Assembly (NCBI RefSeq): GCF_003248515.1
Contig: NZ_QFOB01000014.1
Coordinates: 1-64,000 of the forward strand
Source: Sphingomonas sp.
GTDB taxonomy: Bacteria > Pseudomonadota > Alphaproteobacteria > Sphingomonadales > Sphingomonadaceae
Direction: 5' to 3'
DNA length: 64,000 bases
The translations under genes were made by a program, and so were the position numbers. The notes under the pieces are model-generated. The model saw only the letters and a list, made by a program, of their open reading frames with translations, was not told the origin of the DNA and searched no databases. This document shows, one piece after another, positions 16,757 through 25,719 of this stretch (position 1 is the stretch's first letter; the number at the start of each line of letters is the position of its first letter).

Positions 16757-17862
16757 CACGGCTTCCCGGGCAGCGATGTCAAAAGCCATTGCGACCGCCC
16801 AGCTTCGCCCCGTTCATCCATCATCCCTACGAGCTGATCGGGTTCCGACATGAACCATGCGCAGGTTCCCCAAGCGAGTTGCGCGACCGTCTTCTTGAAT
16901 CCCTGGCCCTCGCGATCGTCATAGGCGGTCAGAAACGCCACTTGCTCATCGGGAAAACCGGCAGCGCGTGTCAGTTCGAGCAGCGCGCCACGCCGGCGCT
17001 CGGTGACCGCCCCGTCCGTTGCTACAACTTCGACGAACAGCAATTTGGCATGGCCATCGCCCAGATCGGCAAGGATCAGGTCGGGAAGATTCTTGTCGGC
17101 TTCGATCTTGAGGCCGATGGCGGCGGCGATGCGGTCATCGCGCAACACAACCTTGTTGCCGCTTTCGCTGAGCCAGAGCACGGCTGGCTGCGTGAGAAAC
17201 GCCTTGGCAAACACCTCGACGACAGCTTTCGCGATAATCGAACTCGGTCCCGGCGCGAGTTGACGCGTTTCGCCGCTGGGAAAGGTGACCAGCGGCCCGT
17301 TCGCGCCCGCAGCCGCGCCTGCGAGCAGGATCGATACGCGCGCCAGCGCACTCTTGCTGAGATAGCCGGCCTGAAACGCCGCGATCGCCTCGTCGAGCGC
17401 CGGGCCTTCCAGCGCCGGATCGAACAGGCCTGCAAAATCCGCGACCAGCGCATAGCGCGGCAGGCCCGAGGTGGTCGGCAGATCCTCACGCCGCGTGACC
17501 GCCCCGATCGCGACCAGCCCATCACGCAGGGTTTCATCGCGGATCGGCTCGCGCGTATTGTCGGCATACCAGCGACGGCCATCGACGATTCCGCCCTTAC
17601 GGCTGAGCACGGCGCTCGCATAATCGAGGCGCATCTCGTTGAGCGCCACCTCCGATCGCTCTTGCGTCATGCGATAGACATGGACCGGACCAAAATATTG
17701 GCCCGATCCCTCTAAGGCGCCGATATAAAGCGCGGTGAAGATCGTGCGCGCGGCCAACTCACGAATGCAGTAACCGCGGTTCGGCGTGCCTTCCGGGAAA
17801 ATCAGCGGCAGTCGGGCCGCTACTGTCGCAACGGGCACATAGGGCGGGAGCGACCGGCTCAT
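16756..17862 (-). CDS. BsuBI/PstI-type restriction endonuclease
   Basis: 368 residues from the ATG at 17862, which overlaps the methylase stop as ATGA. The C-terminal half matches the BsuBI/PstI family: LPDLILADLGDGHAKLLFVEVVATDG carries the metal-binding aspartate and glutamate, and YDDREGQGFKKTVAQLAWGTCAWF follows. The N-terminal half is the family's helical specificity/recognition region. BsuBI and PstI cut CTGCAG; the target here cannot be read from sequence. Its partner methylase is immediately upstream. Confidence 0.85.
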   Translation of the reverse strand: MSRSLPPYVPVATVAARLPLIFPEGTPNRGYCIRELAARTIFTALYIGALEGSGQYFGPVHVYRMTQERSEVALNEMRLDYASAVLSRKGGIVDGRRWYADNTREPIRDETLRDGLVAIGAVTRREDLPTTSGLPRYALVADFAGLFDPALEGPALDEAIAAFQAGYLSKSALARVSILLAGAAAGANGPLVTFPSGETRQLAPGPSSIIAKAVVEVFAKAFLTQPAVLWLSESGNKVVLRDDRIAAAIGLKIEADKNLPDLILADLGDGHAKLLFVEVVATDGAVTERRRGALLELTRAAGFPDEQVAFLTAYDDREGQGFKKTVAQLAWGTCAWFMSEPDQLVGMMDERGEAGRSQWLLTSLPGKP

Positions 17863-19625
17863 GCGGTCATCCCATAGAGGGCGGCGCATGCCTGATCGAG
17901 CGCCTCGCGATCAGCGCCCGTGCCGACCAGCTTCGCAAGCGGCGCGAGCGCAGCCGGTGCGGGAAGCGGGAGTGCTTCGAGTTCGAAAGCGGAAACGGCG
18001 ACGCTCCCGCTGATGCAGCGAAACAATTGGTCGACAATGGCGCTGTTGAGCAGCGCGGCGAGAACGGCCGGAGGCACCTTGGGTTTGCCCACCGGTAGGA
18101 TCATGTTGAGGTGGTTCTCCACCACGACCCCACCATGCTCGGCGACGAATGCCCCCGGAAGCTCGGCTGCGATAATACGCCGCCGCTGTTCCTTCGCGGT
18201 CGTGCGCTGAACCAGCACCGCCGCCTGCGTGACCAGCATCCAGTCATCGCCCGGCTTGAGCGCAAAATATGGGCTGTGATTTTTCTTTTCCGCGCGGAAC
18301 CGGAAAAGACCGTCGGTGCAGACCGCTTCCGACCAGATCAGCGGACGCGCGGCCTTGGAGGGCCTGTCCTTCAATTGGGGTTTGTACCGGTTCCAGACAA
18401 GCGGTCCGGTCGAGACGCGATACCCAAGATCGCCCAAACGGTCGGACAAAGCCTCTGCCCGAGCGATCAACGCACTATGCTCTGCCTGCCGCGGCGCCAG
18501 CCACGGCCCCTCCGGCTTCTGGGGCAAGGTGACCATGCCATTGCGGACGATGCGGGTTTCGGTGGCGCTGTCGACATGGATATAATGGATCTGCGCGCGG
18601 CGCGATCTCCTACCCTTGCGGTAGACCGCCAGCATTGTCTCCTGCTGCACATCCTCGAACACCCCTCGACGGGCATGAACGAAATCGATCGCCGCAGGCG
18701 GGGCGTGTCGCGCGATGAGGCCGCGCAGCGCACTGAAATACTGGCCGGACAAGACGCTGGTCGGCGTCAGAAAGGCGATAAGGCCGCCCGCCTTGGTCCA
18801 CCGCAAGGCGATGTCGGTGAAGATGCCATAGAGATTGGCATGACCGTACAGGCTACGCGCAAAGCGCCGCCGCAGTTCGGGCGACAGCGTGATCCGGCCA
18901 TAAGGTGGATTGCCGACGACAAGGTCATAGTCGGCGCGAGGTTTCGCCGTGAGGCTGTCGCCCTGCACGACAATGGACGGTACGGGCCTATGCGCGGCTT
19001 TGGCTAGGTCCGCGAGCACGATCTCCACGGCGCGCTGCCCGATCCGCGCGGCTTGGGGATCAAGTTCGATGCCTTTCAGCCGCGTGGCGAGCTGGGCAAG
19101 AGCGAATTCGGGGGCGCAGTCCGGAAGAGCGGCGCGCATACGCAGCGCCGCATCCACCAGAAACGCCGAACCGCCTGCGGCCGGATCGAGGATGCGCGCC
19201 GTCGCCCAGTCCAGTCCGGCTTCTTCGGCCTGATCGAGAAGGCGCGCAGCCAGCGCCGGTGGCGTGTAGAATGCCCCAAGACGGCTTCTGGTCTCACCGG
19301 GCAGCAGGCCACTGTACAGGCTCGTCAACCAGTGCAGTGCTTCGAGCAGCGGCAGCGCCGCCGCCGCAAGTCCCGCCGACCAGGCTAGTTGCGCCTCAGG
19401 TTGCGGGAGATCGCCATGATGACCGGTATCGGCGTCCGGCGCCTCTTCGAAAACCTGCATGGCTTCGAGCACGAATGCCATCACGGCTTCGTCCCGGCCG
19501 TCCTCGTCGAGCGTCTCAGACCAGGCGCGTGCCATATGGCGAATGGCTGCGCACCGTGCGCGGGCGTCTTGGACCGATAGCTGTTCTGTCTCAGCTGTTT
19601 GCCCCGGATTGATGTGTACGCTCAT
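17859..19625 (-). CDS. N6-adenine DNA methyltransferase (Eco57I/PstI type)
   Basis: 588 residues. SAM-binding motif I is DPAAGGSAF (147-155), motif IV is NPPY (239-242, in VVGNPPYGRI), preceded by LGAFYTPPALAARLL, giving a gamma-class adenine methylase. The C-terminal part (residues 380-560) is the target-recognition domain (VSTGPLVWNRYKPQL, HLNMILPVGKPKVPP). It is the first gene of the four-gene operon, so methylase is made before the endonuclease, as expected for safe establishment in a new host. Confidence 0.87.
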   Translation of the reverse strand: MSVHINPGQTAETEQLSVQDARARCAAIRHMARAWSETLDEDGRDEAVMAFVLEAMQVFEEAPDADTGHHGDLPQPEAQLAWSAGLAAAALPLLEALHWLTSLYSGLLPGETRSRLGAFYTPPALAARLLDQAEEAGLDWATARILDPAAGGSAFLVDAALRMRAALPDCAPEFALAQLATRLKGIELDPQAARIGQRAVEIVLADLAKAAHRPVPSIVVQGDSLTAKPRADYDLVVGNPPYGRITLSPELRRRFARSLYGHANLYGIFTDIALRWTKAGGLIAFLTPTSVLSGQYFSALRGLIARHAPPAAIDFVHARRGVFEDVQQETMLAVYRKGRRSRRAQIHYIHVDSATETRIVRNGMVTLPQKPEGPWLAPRQAEHSALIARAEALSDRLGDLGYRVSTGPLVWNRYKPQLKDRPSKAARPLIWSEAVCTDGLFRFRAEKKNHSPYFALKPGDDWMLVTQAAVLVQRTTAKEQRRRIIAAELPGAFVAEHGGVVVENHLNMILPVGKPKVPPAVLAALLNSAIVDQLFRCISGSVAVSAFELEALPLPAPAALAPLAKLVGTGADREALDQACAALYGMTA

Positions 19626-19707
19626 GTCCCGCCTAACAGCCCCCTGATCGACATTTGTTCCATATATGTTCTAATTGCGCGGGTCCAGCCCATCGATTTT
19701 GGGAAGC

Positions 19708-20049
19708 TCAGTTGCATGGTCTCCCGGCCGACTGGTCCCGCGCATGGGTTTGCGGTTCGCCAGCGGCAAGCCGCCGGCGGATTGCACCAAGGATCGCAGC
19801 AAGATTGTCCATGCTCGGATTGCCATTCGTGGACAGCATGCGGTGCAGGCTCTTGCTGGGCTTATGGATATCGGCGGCGAGCGTCTCGAAACCTACCGCT
19901 GCATTGACCAGTTCGCGCAGCATCAGTCGGGCGGTCTGCGGTTCGCCATTCAGCAAATTTTCGGCGGCTTCATGAAACAACGCCGTTGCGAAGCCAGGGT
20001 CTCGCTCCACACGCGCCTTCATCATATCTCCAACGCTGCGTGTCAGCAT
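19708..20049 (-). CDS. Antitoxin-like HTH transcriptional regulator
   Basis: 113 residues from the ATG at 20049 (MLTRSVGDMMKARVERDPGFATALFHEA). The pattern ETAR-LMLRELVNAAVGFETLAADIHKPSKSLHRMLSTNGNPSMDNLAAILGAI is that of HTH proteins annotated as addiction-module antidotes or transcriptional regulators. No toxin gene is adjacent; the upstream sequence on this strand is open but shows no toxin signature. It may be an orphan regulator. Confidence 0.65.
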   Translation of the reverse strand: MLTRSVGDMMKARVERDPGFATALFHEAAENLLNGEPQTARLMLRELVNAAVGFETLAADIHKPSKSLHRMLSTNGNPSMDNLAAILGAIRRRLAAGEPQTHARDQSAGRPCN

Positions 20050-20311
20050 CGACGCTGTTCCATATCCCGTTCTGGCTACGATCGAAAAAGCGCCACGTTT
20101 TAACATTTCCGCAGATGCGTGAGCGCGGGGTAACAGATACGTTACCCATCGCGCTAGCTTTATTGTGGGGATGCGGCCCCTTGACGTCGCAATGTCGCTC
20201 GGCCGAACCGTGGTTCGCGGCAAATCTCATAAGTCCGCATCAAAGTTGGCCACGATATTTGAGGACTATTTCCGACAGCGCGAACGAAGGAAAGAACGAC
20301 AATGCGACGCG

Positions 20312-20560
20312 ATGATCGGCGTGCGGAAAATTGTCTCGGAGAATCTGAAAGCACTGCGGTTCGTGCGCAAGGTTTCGCAGGAAGAGCTGGCGGCCGTCGC
20401 CGGGATCGACCGCAGCTACATCAGCGATCTCGAGAACGGAAAATACGGCCTGTCGATCGACAAGCTCGAGAATCTGGCCGAGGCACTGGGCATCGCGCCA
20501 TGGGAAATGCTGCACCCGTTGACCGCGACCAAAGTCCGCAAGCCCGATACGGCGGACTGA
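20312..20560 (+). CDS. XRE-family transcriptional regulator
   Basis: 82 residues: VSENLKALRFVRKVSQEELAAVAGIDRSYISDLENGKYGLSIDKLENLAEALGI is a complete Cro/C1-type HTH. The ATG at 20312 was chosen; the frame extends upstream without domain content. It is convergent with the DUF2285 gene and lies beside the quorum-sensing operon. In the Mesorhizobium symbiosis ICE an XRE-type repressor (QseC) controls the DUF2285 antiactivator, so a comparable role here is conceivable. Confidence 0.8.
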   Translation: MIGVRKIVSENLKALRFVRKVSQEELAAVAGIDRSYISDLENGKYGLSIDKLENLAEALGIAPWEMLHPLTATKVRKPDTAD

Positions 20561-20578
20561 GCAGAAGCGCGTCTCCAT

Positions 20579-21313
20579 TCAACCGTCATGGCCAAGCCAT
20601 GCGGCCGGTCCTGCCGTGATTGAACGCCGTGCGCCGGAGGCAAGGCGCTGGACCTGTAGCCGGCAGGAATTGGCGGTCACGCGCCAGCGTGGTCCGGCAG
20701 CATCGGCACCGAACAGCACGCCTGCGATTTCGCGATGTATAGCGCCGGACGCAAGTGCGTCATGCACGCGCAGCATCCTGACCCACCGGCCCGCGCGTCG
20801 CTCTGCCGGATAAAGCGAGCGGGAGAAGCGGCCGCTGCGCGCCAGAGCCAGGAACTGGCGGAGCGCCAGTATCTGCCGCCCCGTGTCAGCGATCCCATCG
20901 ATCCGCCAGCGCAACGCGACGGGTCCGGTCGCCAGACTGCCAGAGATCATGTCTAGTCGGACCGAATGGAGACCATCCGATAACAGGACATGCTCGCCGC
21001 GATCGGCGAGGAGCGTCGCGAAGCGAGAGAGACAGGCGAGGTCGAACATGTCGGGGCTTTGTGCCGTCAGAGCTTCCGCGTGCAGCACGGCGCGATCCAT
21101 GCCCGCGCACCAGAACGGCCGGGCGGACAGTGCATCAAGCGACGGATCCTCATAGCGCAACAGCCCGAAAGCCGACGCCGCCATGCTGTCGGTGCCATAA
21201 GCATCGATATAGGCTGGCGTGCGCCGCAGCCATTCCCAGGCGAAACAGCGGCGGTCGCCGGTAAGCAGACGGGCATAGGCTTGCCCGTCCCACCAATCGT
21301 CGCCGGCAACCAC
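20579..21313 (-). CDS. DUF6499-DUF2285 regulator (FseA-like)
   Basis: 244 residues from a GTG. The N-terminus (DDWWDGQAYARLLTGDRRCFAWEWLRRTPAYIDAY) is the DUF6499 region and the C-terminus (DTGRQILALRQFLALARSGRF, RMLRVHDALASGAIHREIAGVLFG) is DUF2285, a variant helix-turn-helix. In the Mesorhizobium symbiosis ICE the same two domains form FseA, the activator of excision, made there by ribosomal frameshifting from two frames; here they are in one frame. It starts 27 bp after phyH and is the last gene of the luxR-luxI-phyH operon, consistent with quorum control of element excision. Confidence 0.75.
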   Translation of the reverse strand: MVAGDDWWDGQAYARLLTGDRRCFAWEWLRRTPAYIDAYGTDSMAASAFGLLRYEDPSLDALSARPFWCAGMDRAVLHAEALTAQSPDMFDLACLSRFATLLADRGEHVLLSDGLHSVRLDMISGSLATGPVALRWRIDGIADTGRQILALRQFLALARSGRFSRSLYPAERRAGRWVRMLRVHDALASGAIHREIAGVLFGADAAGPRWRVTANSCRLQVQRLASGARRSITAGPAAWLGHDG

Positions 21314-21340
21314 CGCAGGCGCTCCGATGCCTTGCGATCA

Positions 21341-22219
21341 CTAGCCGCCCAACAATCCCGCCTTTGCGGCCTCCTGTTCGGCGACATGGTGTCGCAGCGC
21401 CTCTGCCTGGTCGGCCCGCAAGGCATCAGTCGCCGCGCGATATTCGGCCGCATCGCCCCATAGGAGAGTTGATGGACATTGCCCCTCGACATTGCCGAGA
21501 TTGGGCCGATGCTGGGCATAGCCGATCAGCGCGGCGAGCTCGGGCGAGAAGGCCCGCGCAATCTCGGGCGGATAGACCAGCCACTGGTTCTCGAAGGGCT
21601 TCAGCCAGCCGAGACAATAGCTCACGATCAGGCCGCGACGCGGTAAGGGCGTCCGGTTCTCGCCGCCGCCGTGCAGCGTGCTGCCGAGAAAGACCAGCAT
21701 ATCGCCCGGCGCCATGTCGGCGACGATGGCTTCTTCCTCGCGAACCGACGTGCCGGTGTGATGATTGCTGCCCGGCCAGAGGCGGGTCGTGCCATTGTCG
21801 GCGGTAAACGGCGTCAGCGGCCAAATGATGTTAATGAGATATTCGACCTCGCCCTTCGGACCCTGCCACATATCCTCGTCGCGATGGGGATATTGCGCCA
21901 GCGCGTCGCCATGGATCTCGACCGCTTGGGTCAGGTTGAGCGCGATCCGGTCGCAGTACGGACCGAGCATGGCTTCCGCGAGCCCCAGTGCGAGCGGATG
22001 CTGGACGAAAGCCGCGGCGTGAGCGGATCGGGTCAGTAGGCTGCCGAACCGCTTGGTCCGCCGGCCGTAGAAATCGCCGTCGCAGAAGGGCGTCTGCGCG
22101 AAGCGCGCGTCCAGATCAGCGCTCAGTGCCTCGGCCAGCGACCGCGCCACGACATTGCGGATAATTGTATAGCCCTGGCCGCGCAGTTCGGCGGCGTGGA
22201 AGTCGAGGTGCGGGTGCAT
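21341..22219 (-). CDS. Phytanoyl-CoA dioxygenase (PhyH)-family Fe(II)/2-oxoglutarate oxygenase
   Basis: 292 residues from the ATG at 22219, chosen because GAGGAG precedes it and overlaps the luxI stop. The iron ligands are in HRD (YPHRDEDMW) and a distal histidine in STLHGGGENRT, with the arginine of PRRGLIVSY for 2-oxoglutarate; a glycan-like or CoA-type substrate pocket cannot be inferred. It is translationally coupled to luxI. PhyH genes next to luxI are known from several sphingomonads; possible roles are modification of the acyl-homoserine lactone or its acyl precursor, or of another signal. None is shown by the sequence. Confidence 0.85.
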   Translation of the reverse strand: MHPHLDFHAAELRGQGYTIIRNVVARSLAEALSADLDARFAQTPFCDGDFYGRRTKRFGSLLTRSAHAAAFVQHPLALGLAEAMLGPYCDRIALNLTQAVEIHGDALAQYPHRDEDMWQGPKGEVEYLINIIWPLTPFTADNGTTRLWPGSNHHTGTSVREEEAIVADMAPGDMLVFLGSTLHGGGENRTPLPRRGLIVSYCLGWLKPFENQWLVYPPEIARAFSPELAALIGYAQHRPNLGNVEGQCPSTLLWGDAAEYRAATDALRADQAEALRHHVAEQEAAKAGLLGG

Positions 22220-22230
22220 CGTCCCGCTCC

Positions 22231-22839
22231 TCATGCCGCGGCCGCGACGGCCGAAACCGGAGCGGGCGTGTAGATGCCGGTGCGGATAAGCCGCGCGGGC
22301 GTGTCCTCGTCGATCTCGATGCGGAAGGCGCCGAGCGCCATTCCGCCGATCTCGCGCACCGGGCCGAGCGGCGCGGCCTCCCAGCCCATCGCCAGCACGC
22401 TCGTCCGGAAACCCGGACGCACCACGCCGGTCAGCGTACGGATGCCCGACAGGAGCGCATGATCGACCATTGCGCTGATGAGGCGATTGCGGACCTCGAG
22501 GCGGCAGGCTGCGCCCAACCGCGTCGGCAGGCACAGGCGGGTGATCTCCCAGATCTCTGGGCCGCAGGGGACCGCCCGGTCGGATAATGCCGGGAACAGG
22601 TCGGCGAGGATGTGGGCACCGGTCGACGGCAGCAGCCGTATCGACCCGCGATGGAGGCCGTCTTCCCCGACATCGACGACATAGGTAGCCTCGTCGGTAT
22701 CGAACTGGTCGATCTCGAAGCGGTCGGCGACGATAGGCACATCCCAGCGCATGAGATCATGGAACAGGCGCCGCCGATCCTCGAACATGGCGGCGTCGAC
22801 GGGATGATCGAGGCAATAGCCTCTGAAGATGCGGATCAT
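22231..22839 (-). CDS. LuxI-family acyl-homoserine-lactone synthase
   Basis: 202 residues from the ATG at 22839 (GGGAG eight bases upstream). The invariant LuxI residues are present: R and F in DRRRLFHDLMRWDVP, E-x-D-x-F-D in FEIDQFDTDEATYVV, SIRLLPS and EITRLCLP. The enzyme makes AHL from SAM and acyl-ACP (or acyl-CoA). The acyl length cannot be predicted. The luxR gene ends 60 bp upstream in the same direction and phyH overlaps downstream. Confidence 0.9.
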   Translation of the reverse strand: MIRIFRGYCLDHPVDAAMFEDRRRLFHDLMRWDVPIVADRFEIDQFDTDEATYVVDVGEDGLHRGSIRLLPSTGAHILADLFPALSDRAVPCGPEIWEITRLCLPTRLGAACRLEVRNRLISAMVDHALLSGIRTLTGVVRPGFRTSVLAMGWEAAPLGPVREIGGMALGAFRIEIDEDTPARLIRTGIYTPAPVSAVAAAA

Positions 22840-22899
22840 GGATATGGCTCCCGAACAAAAGGAGCCGCACAAGAAGCAGCACGGGCCGTCGCAGTCTGT

Positions 22900-23652
22900 T
22901 CACCCGGACGGGGGAATGGACGGCACGAAATCTATGTATCCGAGCGCCACCGCCCGATAGACCAGCTGGGCGCGGGTGATGACATTGAAAAGGCGGAATG
23001 CCGATTTGACGTAGGTGCGCACGGTTTCGAGGCCGATGCCGAGAATGTCGGCAATGTCCTGATCGGTCTTGCCCTGTGCGATCCAGTACAGGCATTCCTG
23101 CACGCGCGGCGGGAGCGGCCTTTGCAAGGACTGGCCCACCCCTAACCCCATGATGCGGCGCGCGGCCTCGAAGGTGATGCGGCCGATCGACTCCATGATC
23201 AGTTGGCGCTCCAGCCCGACGGGGCGCGCTGAGCGGCTAGCGAAGCTGATCGAGGCTTCCGGCTCACCGGGCACGTTGGTCGGGATGGTGAAGCCCTCTC
23301 GCATACCGACACGGTAGGCGGCATCGACGATCGTCTGCTGCTGCCGCGAAAGGTCGCTTCGTTTCAGCACATCCGACCAGAGGAAGCCGGAAACCCGGCG
23401 GCGGGCGATCGACAGGATCGGGTCGATGACATTCTGGCCGCGTCCGATCAGCCGGCGATCCCAGCCAGCCGGATAATTATCATGTCTTATCAACAGCGGC
23501 GAACCGCGGAGCAGGCTCCGCGAATGGAGCATGGCGATAAAGGGGAAGCCCATATCGCTGGCCGCGCTTTCAACCAGCGCCGTTAGCACGGCCATGCCAT
23601 CCGCCGCCTCAGCGAGTTTCCGGAAATCGGTGATGACCTGCGGCAGCAGCAT
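22900..23652 (-). CDS. LuxR-family quorum-sensing transcriptional regulator
   Basis: 250 residues. The autoinducer-binding domain has YPAGWDRR, the conserved D-P in VIDPI and W in FLWSDVL; the C-terminal LuxR HTH is LPPRVQECLYWIAQGKTDQDIADILGIGLETVRTYVKSAFRLF. An in-frame TAG precedes the ATG, fixing the start. It is the first gene of the luxR-luxI-phyH-DUF2285 operon, so AHL probably feeds back on synthase, oxygenase and the DUF2285 regulator together. No clear lux box was found upstream. Confidence 0.9.
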   Translation of the reverse strand: MLLPQVITDFRKLAEAADGMAVLTALVESAASDMGFPFIAMLHSRSLLRGSPLLIRHDNYPAGWDRRLIGRGQNVIDPILSIARRRVSGFLWSDVLKRSDLSRQQQTIVDAAYRVGMREGFTIPTNVPGEPEASISFASRSARPVGLERQLIMESIGRITFEAARRIMGLGVGQSLQRPLPPRVQECLYWIAQGKTDQDIADILGIGLETVRTYVKSAFRLFNVITRAQLVYRAVALGYIDFVPSIPPSG

Positions 23653-24101
23653 GGGCTACCGCACCCATCTACCAGTTCTCACCTTCGTTACCGGGCGGAT
23701 CATAAGCCCGAAAATCTTTCGGCGGAAATATCGAAGTAGAAAACTGTTGTGGACTATTTCCTACAATAACCGCACATTGGATGTTTAGCATCTCGAAGTG
23801 CTCCTCTCGCGCCTTCGAGTCCATAGACGGCTGACGAGCATCTTTCCGTTGAACACTATTTCCATGAGATCGGAAGGTTTTAGGGCGCATCGAGAGTATT
23901 TGCTTTCGGCAATGGCCAGATAACTGATTGAGCACGGCGATTTCCGTCACCCTCTCTCGTTCGATCGCGATGTACTTGACGCTGCCTTTCAACCGGCGTG
24001 CACCGAACCATATAAAAATTTGAGACGCCCCATCGGAAATGGAGTCTGCGACCGTCTTCTGAGATGATGGCAGACAGGATCAACTGAATGGATCCACTGA
24101 T
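23653..24101. other. Intergenic gap between divergent luxR and ECF sigma genes
   Basis: A 449-bp gap with visibly lower G+C than its neighbours. It should hold the two divergent promoters. A 51-codon minus-strand frame (MDSKAREEHFEML...) ends 17 bp before luxR but has no domain and no convincing ribosome site. No lasso precursor (short leader plus a core starting with glycine and with an acidic residue at 7-9) could be found in any frame. Confidence 0.5.
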
Positions 24102-24689
24102 GTGACGCGAAACCGGCGCGAGATTGTCGCCTGGGTGGGAAGCCATGTGGTTCCTCACGAGGCGGATCTGCGCGCCCGGCTCAGGCGAATGGCCGTGCCG
24201 GAAGACGAGGTCGGGGATATCGTTCAGGATGCCTATGTGAAGATCGCCCGGCTCGACGATGTCTCGCACATCCGCAGCGGCCGGGCCTATTTCTTCTCGA
24301 CCGCGCGATCCGTGCTGCTCGATCGCATCCGGCATAACCGCATCGTGCGGATCGACAGCCTGACAGAAGCAGACGCGCTGGCGCTGGCCGACGACGATCC
24401 CGGTCCGGAACGGCGGGCCAGCGCGCGTCAGGAACTGGAGCGGGTCCGGCGGCTGATCGCGGAACTGCCCGACCGGTGCCGGGTGATCTTCGAGATGCGC
24501 CGGATCGAAGGCGTGCCGCAGCGGGAGATCGCCGAACGGCTCGGTATTCCGGAACATACGGTGGAGGCGCAGGCGATACGGGGCCTCAAGCTGATACTGA
24601 AAGCGATCGCGGGAGAGAGCGTCGAAGCGATGCCATCACCGCGAGGGAGCAGGAAAGAGAGTGAACGTGACGAGCAGCGCCATGAATGA
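24102..24689 (+). CDS. ECF RNA polymerase sigma factor (FecI-like)
   Basis: 195 residues from a GTG: region 2 (VPEDEVGDIVQDAYVKIARLDDVSHIRSGRAYFFSTARSVLLDRIRH) and region 4 (LPDRCRVIFEMRRIEGVPQREIAERLGIPEHTVE). Same length as, and closely similar to, the sigma gene at 2514-3101. It heads an ECF/FecR/TonB receptor/isopeptidase run on the plus strand. In caulobacterial and sphingomonad lasso-peptide loci (astexins and relatives) the same set of genes accompanies the isopeptidase. Confidence 0.9.
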   Translation: MTRNRREIVAWVGSHVVPHEADLRARLRRMAVPEDEVGDIVQDAYVKIARLDDVSHIRSGRAYFFSTARSVLLDRIRHNRIVRIDSLTEADALALADDDPGPERRASARQELERVRRLIAELPDRCRVIFEMRRIEGVPQREIAERLGIPEHTVEAQAIRGLKLILKAIAGESVEAMPSPRGSRKESERDEQRHE

Positions 24690-25623
24690 CGACGACGCCG
24701 CGCGCTGGGCGATCCGGCTTGGCGAAGGGGCGCTGACCTCTGCGGAGGAGCAGGCGCTCGATGACTGGCTGCGCGCCGATGAGCGGCGGCAAGGTGCGTT
24801 GCTGCGTGCCGAGGCGGCGCTTGCCTATCTGGATCGCGGTCGCGCACTGGCTGATGCACCTACCGAAACATCGAATGACGACGATCCGTCGGTCTGGACG
24901 CGCCGCCGTTTCCTGATCGGCGGAAGCACCCTTGCGGGGCTGACGGCGATCGGCGCCACCGGCTTCATCCTGACGCGCCCCGCGCCGATCGAGATTAGGA
25001 CCGCATTGGGCGAAATCCGGCGCGTGCCGCTACCTGACGGGTCAGTGGCCTCGGTCAATACTGCCAGCGACGTGGCAGTGACCATGGCGGACAAGCGCCG
25101 CGACGTGCGATTGAACGACGGCGAGGCTTGGTTTCAGGTGGCACACGATAAGAGCCGCCCGTTCGTAGTCGAGGCGGGCAAGGTCCGGATACAGGCGGTC
25201 GGCACCGCATTTTCCGTTCGCCGTCACGACAAAGGCATCGATGTGCTCGTCACCGAGGGCGTGGTCGAAGCCTGGGTCGAGGGACATGAGGGACAGCGCA
25301 CCCGGATCGCAGCCGGATCAAAAAGTTTTATAACCGACGATGCCCGGCCGATCAAAGTTGCGTCCGCCGACGGCGCGATTGATAGAACCCTGTCCTGGCG
25401 AACGGGAGAATTGGCTCTCAACGGCGAGAGCCTTGATTATGCCGTGGCCGAACTGAACCGCTACAATGCGCGCAAAATCGTGATCGATACCCCAGCCCTA
25501 GGACGGGAATCACTCGTGGGTTATTTCCGCGTCGATCAGCCGGAAGCCTTTGGCCAAGCGATCGGCGCGACGATGCGCGCGCGCTTGCGGGTTGAAGGTG
25601 ACACCATTCACCTGTCCCAGTGA
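24661..25623 (+). CDS. FecR-family anti-sigma factor
   Basis: 320 residues from the GTG at 24661 (GGAAAGAGA upstream); an ATG at 24682 is an alternative. DUF4880-type N-terminus (ARWAIRLGEGALTSAEEQALDDWLRADERRQGALLRAEAAL), one membrane segment near residues 83-104, then the periplasmic FecR domain (ALGEIRRVPLPDGSVASVNT, AWFQVAHDKSRPFVVEAG, VTEGVVEAWV). Overlaps the sigma gene by 29 bp. It transmits the signal from the receptor STN domain to the sigma factor. Confidence 0.88.
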   Translation: MNVTSSAMNDDDAARWAIRLGEGALTSAEEQALDDWLRADERRQGALLRAEAALAYLDRGRALADAPTETSNDDDPSVWTRRRFLIGGSTLAGLTAIGATGFILTRPAPIEIRTALGEIRRVPLPDGSVASVNTASDVAVTMADKRRDVRLNDGEAWFQVAHDKSRPFVVEAGKVRIQAVGTAFSVRRHDKGIDVLVTEGVVEAWVEGHEGQRTRIAAGSKSFITDDARPIKVASADGAIDRTLSWRTGELALNGESLDYAVAELNRYNARKIVIDTPALGRESLVGYFRVDQPEAFGQAIGATMRARLRVEGDTIHLSQ

Positions 25624-25719
25624 TCCGTGAACTTTTTTTGACAACCCGCATCGGAAGGGTTCCACTCGACCGTCCTTTCTTCAACGGCCGCAATGTTTGC
25701 GGTTGCGGGGAGAAATATA

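Noticed and set aside
23669..23992. Possible lasso precursor or small peptide upstream of luxR
   Set aside because: No leader/core pattern (core-initial glycine with acid at 7-9) and no ribosome site; treated as non-coding.
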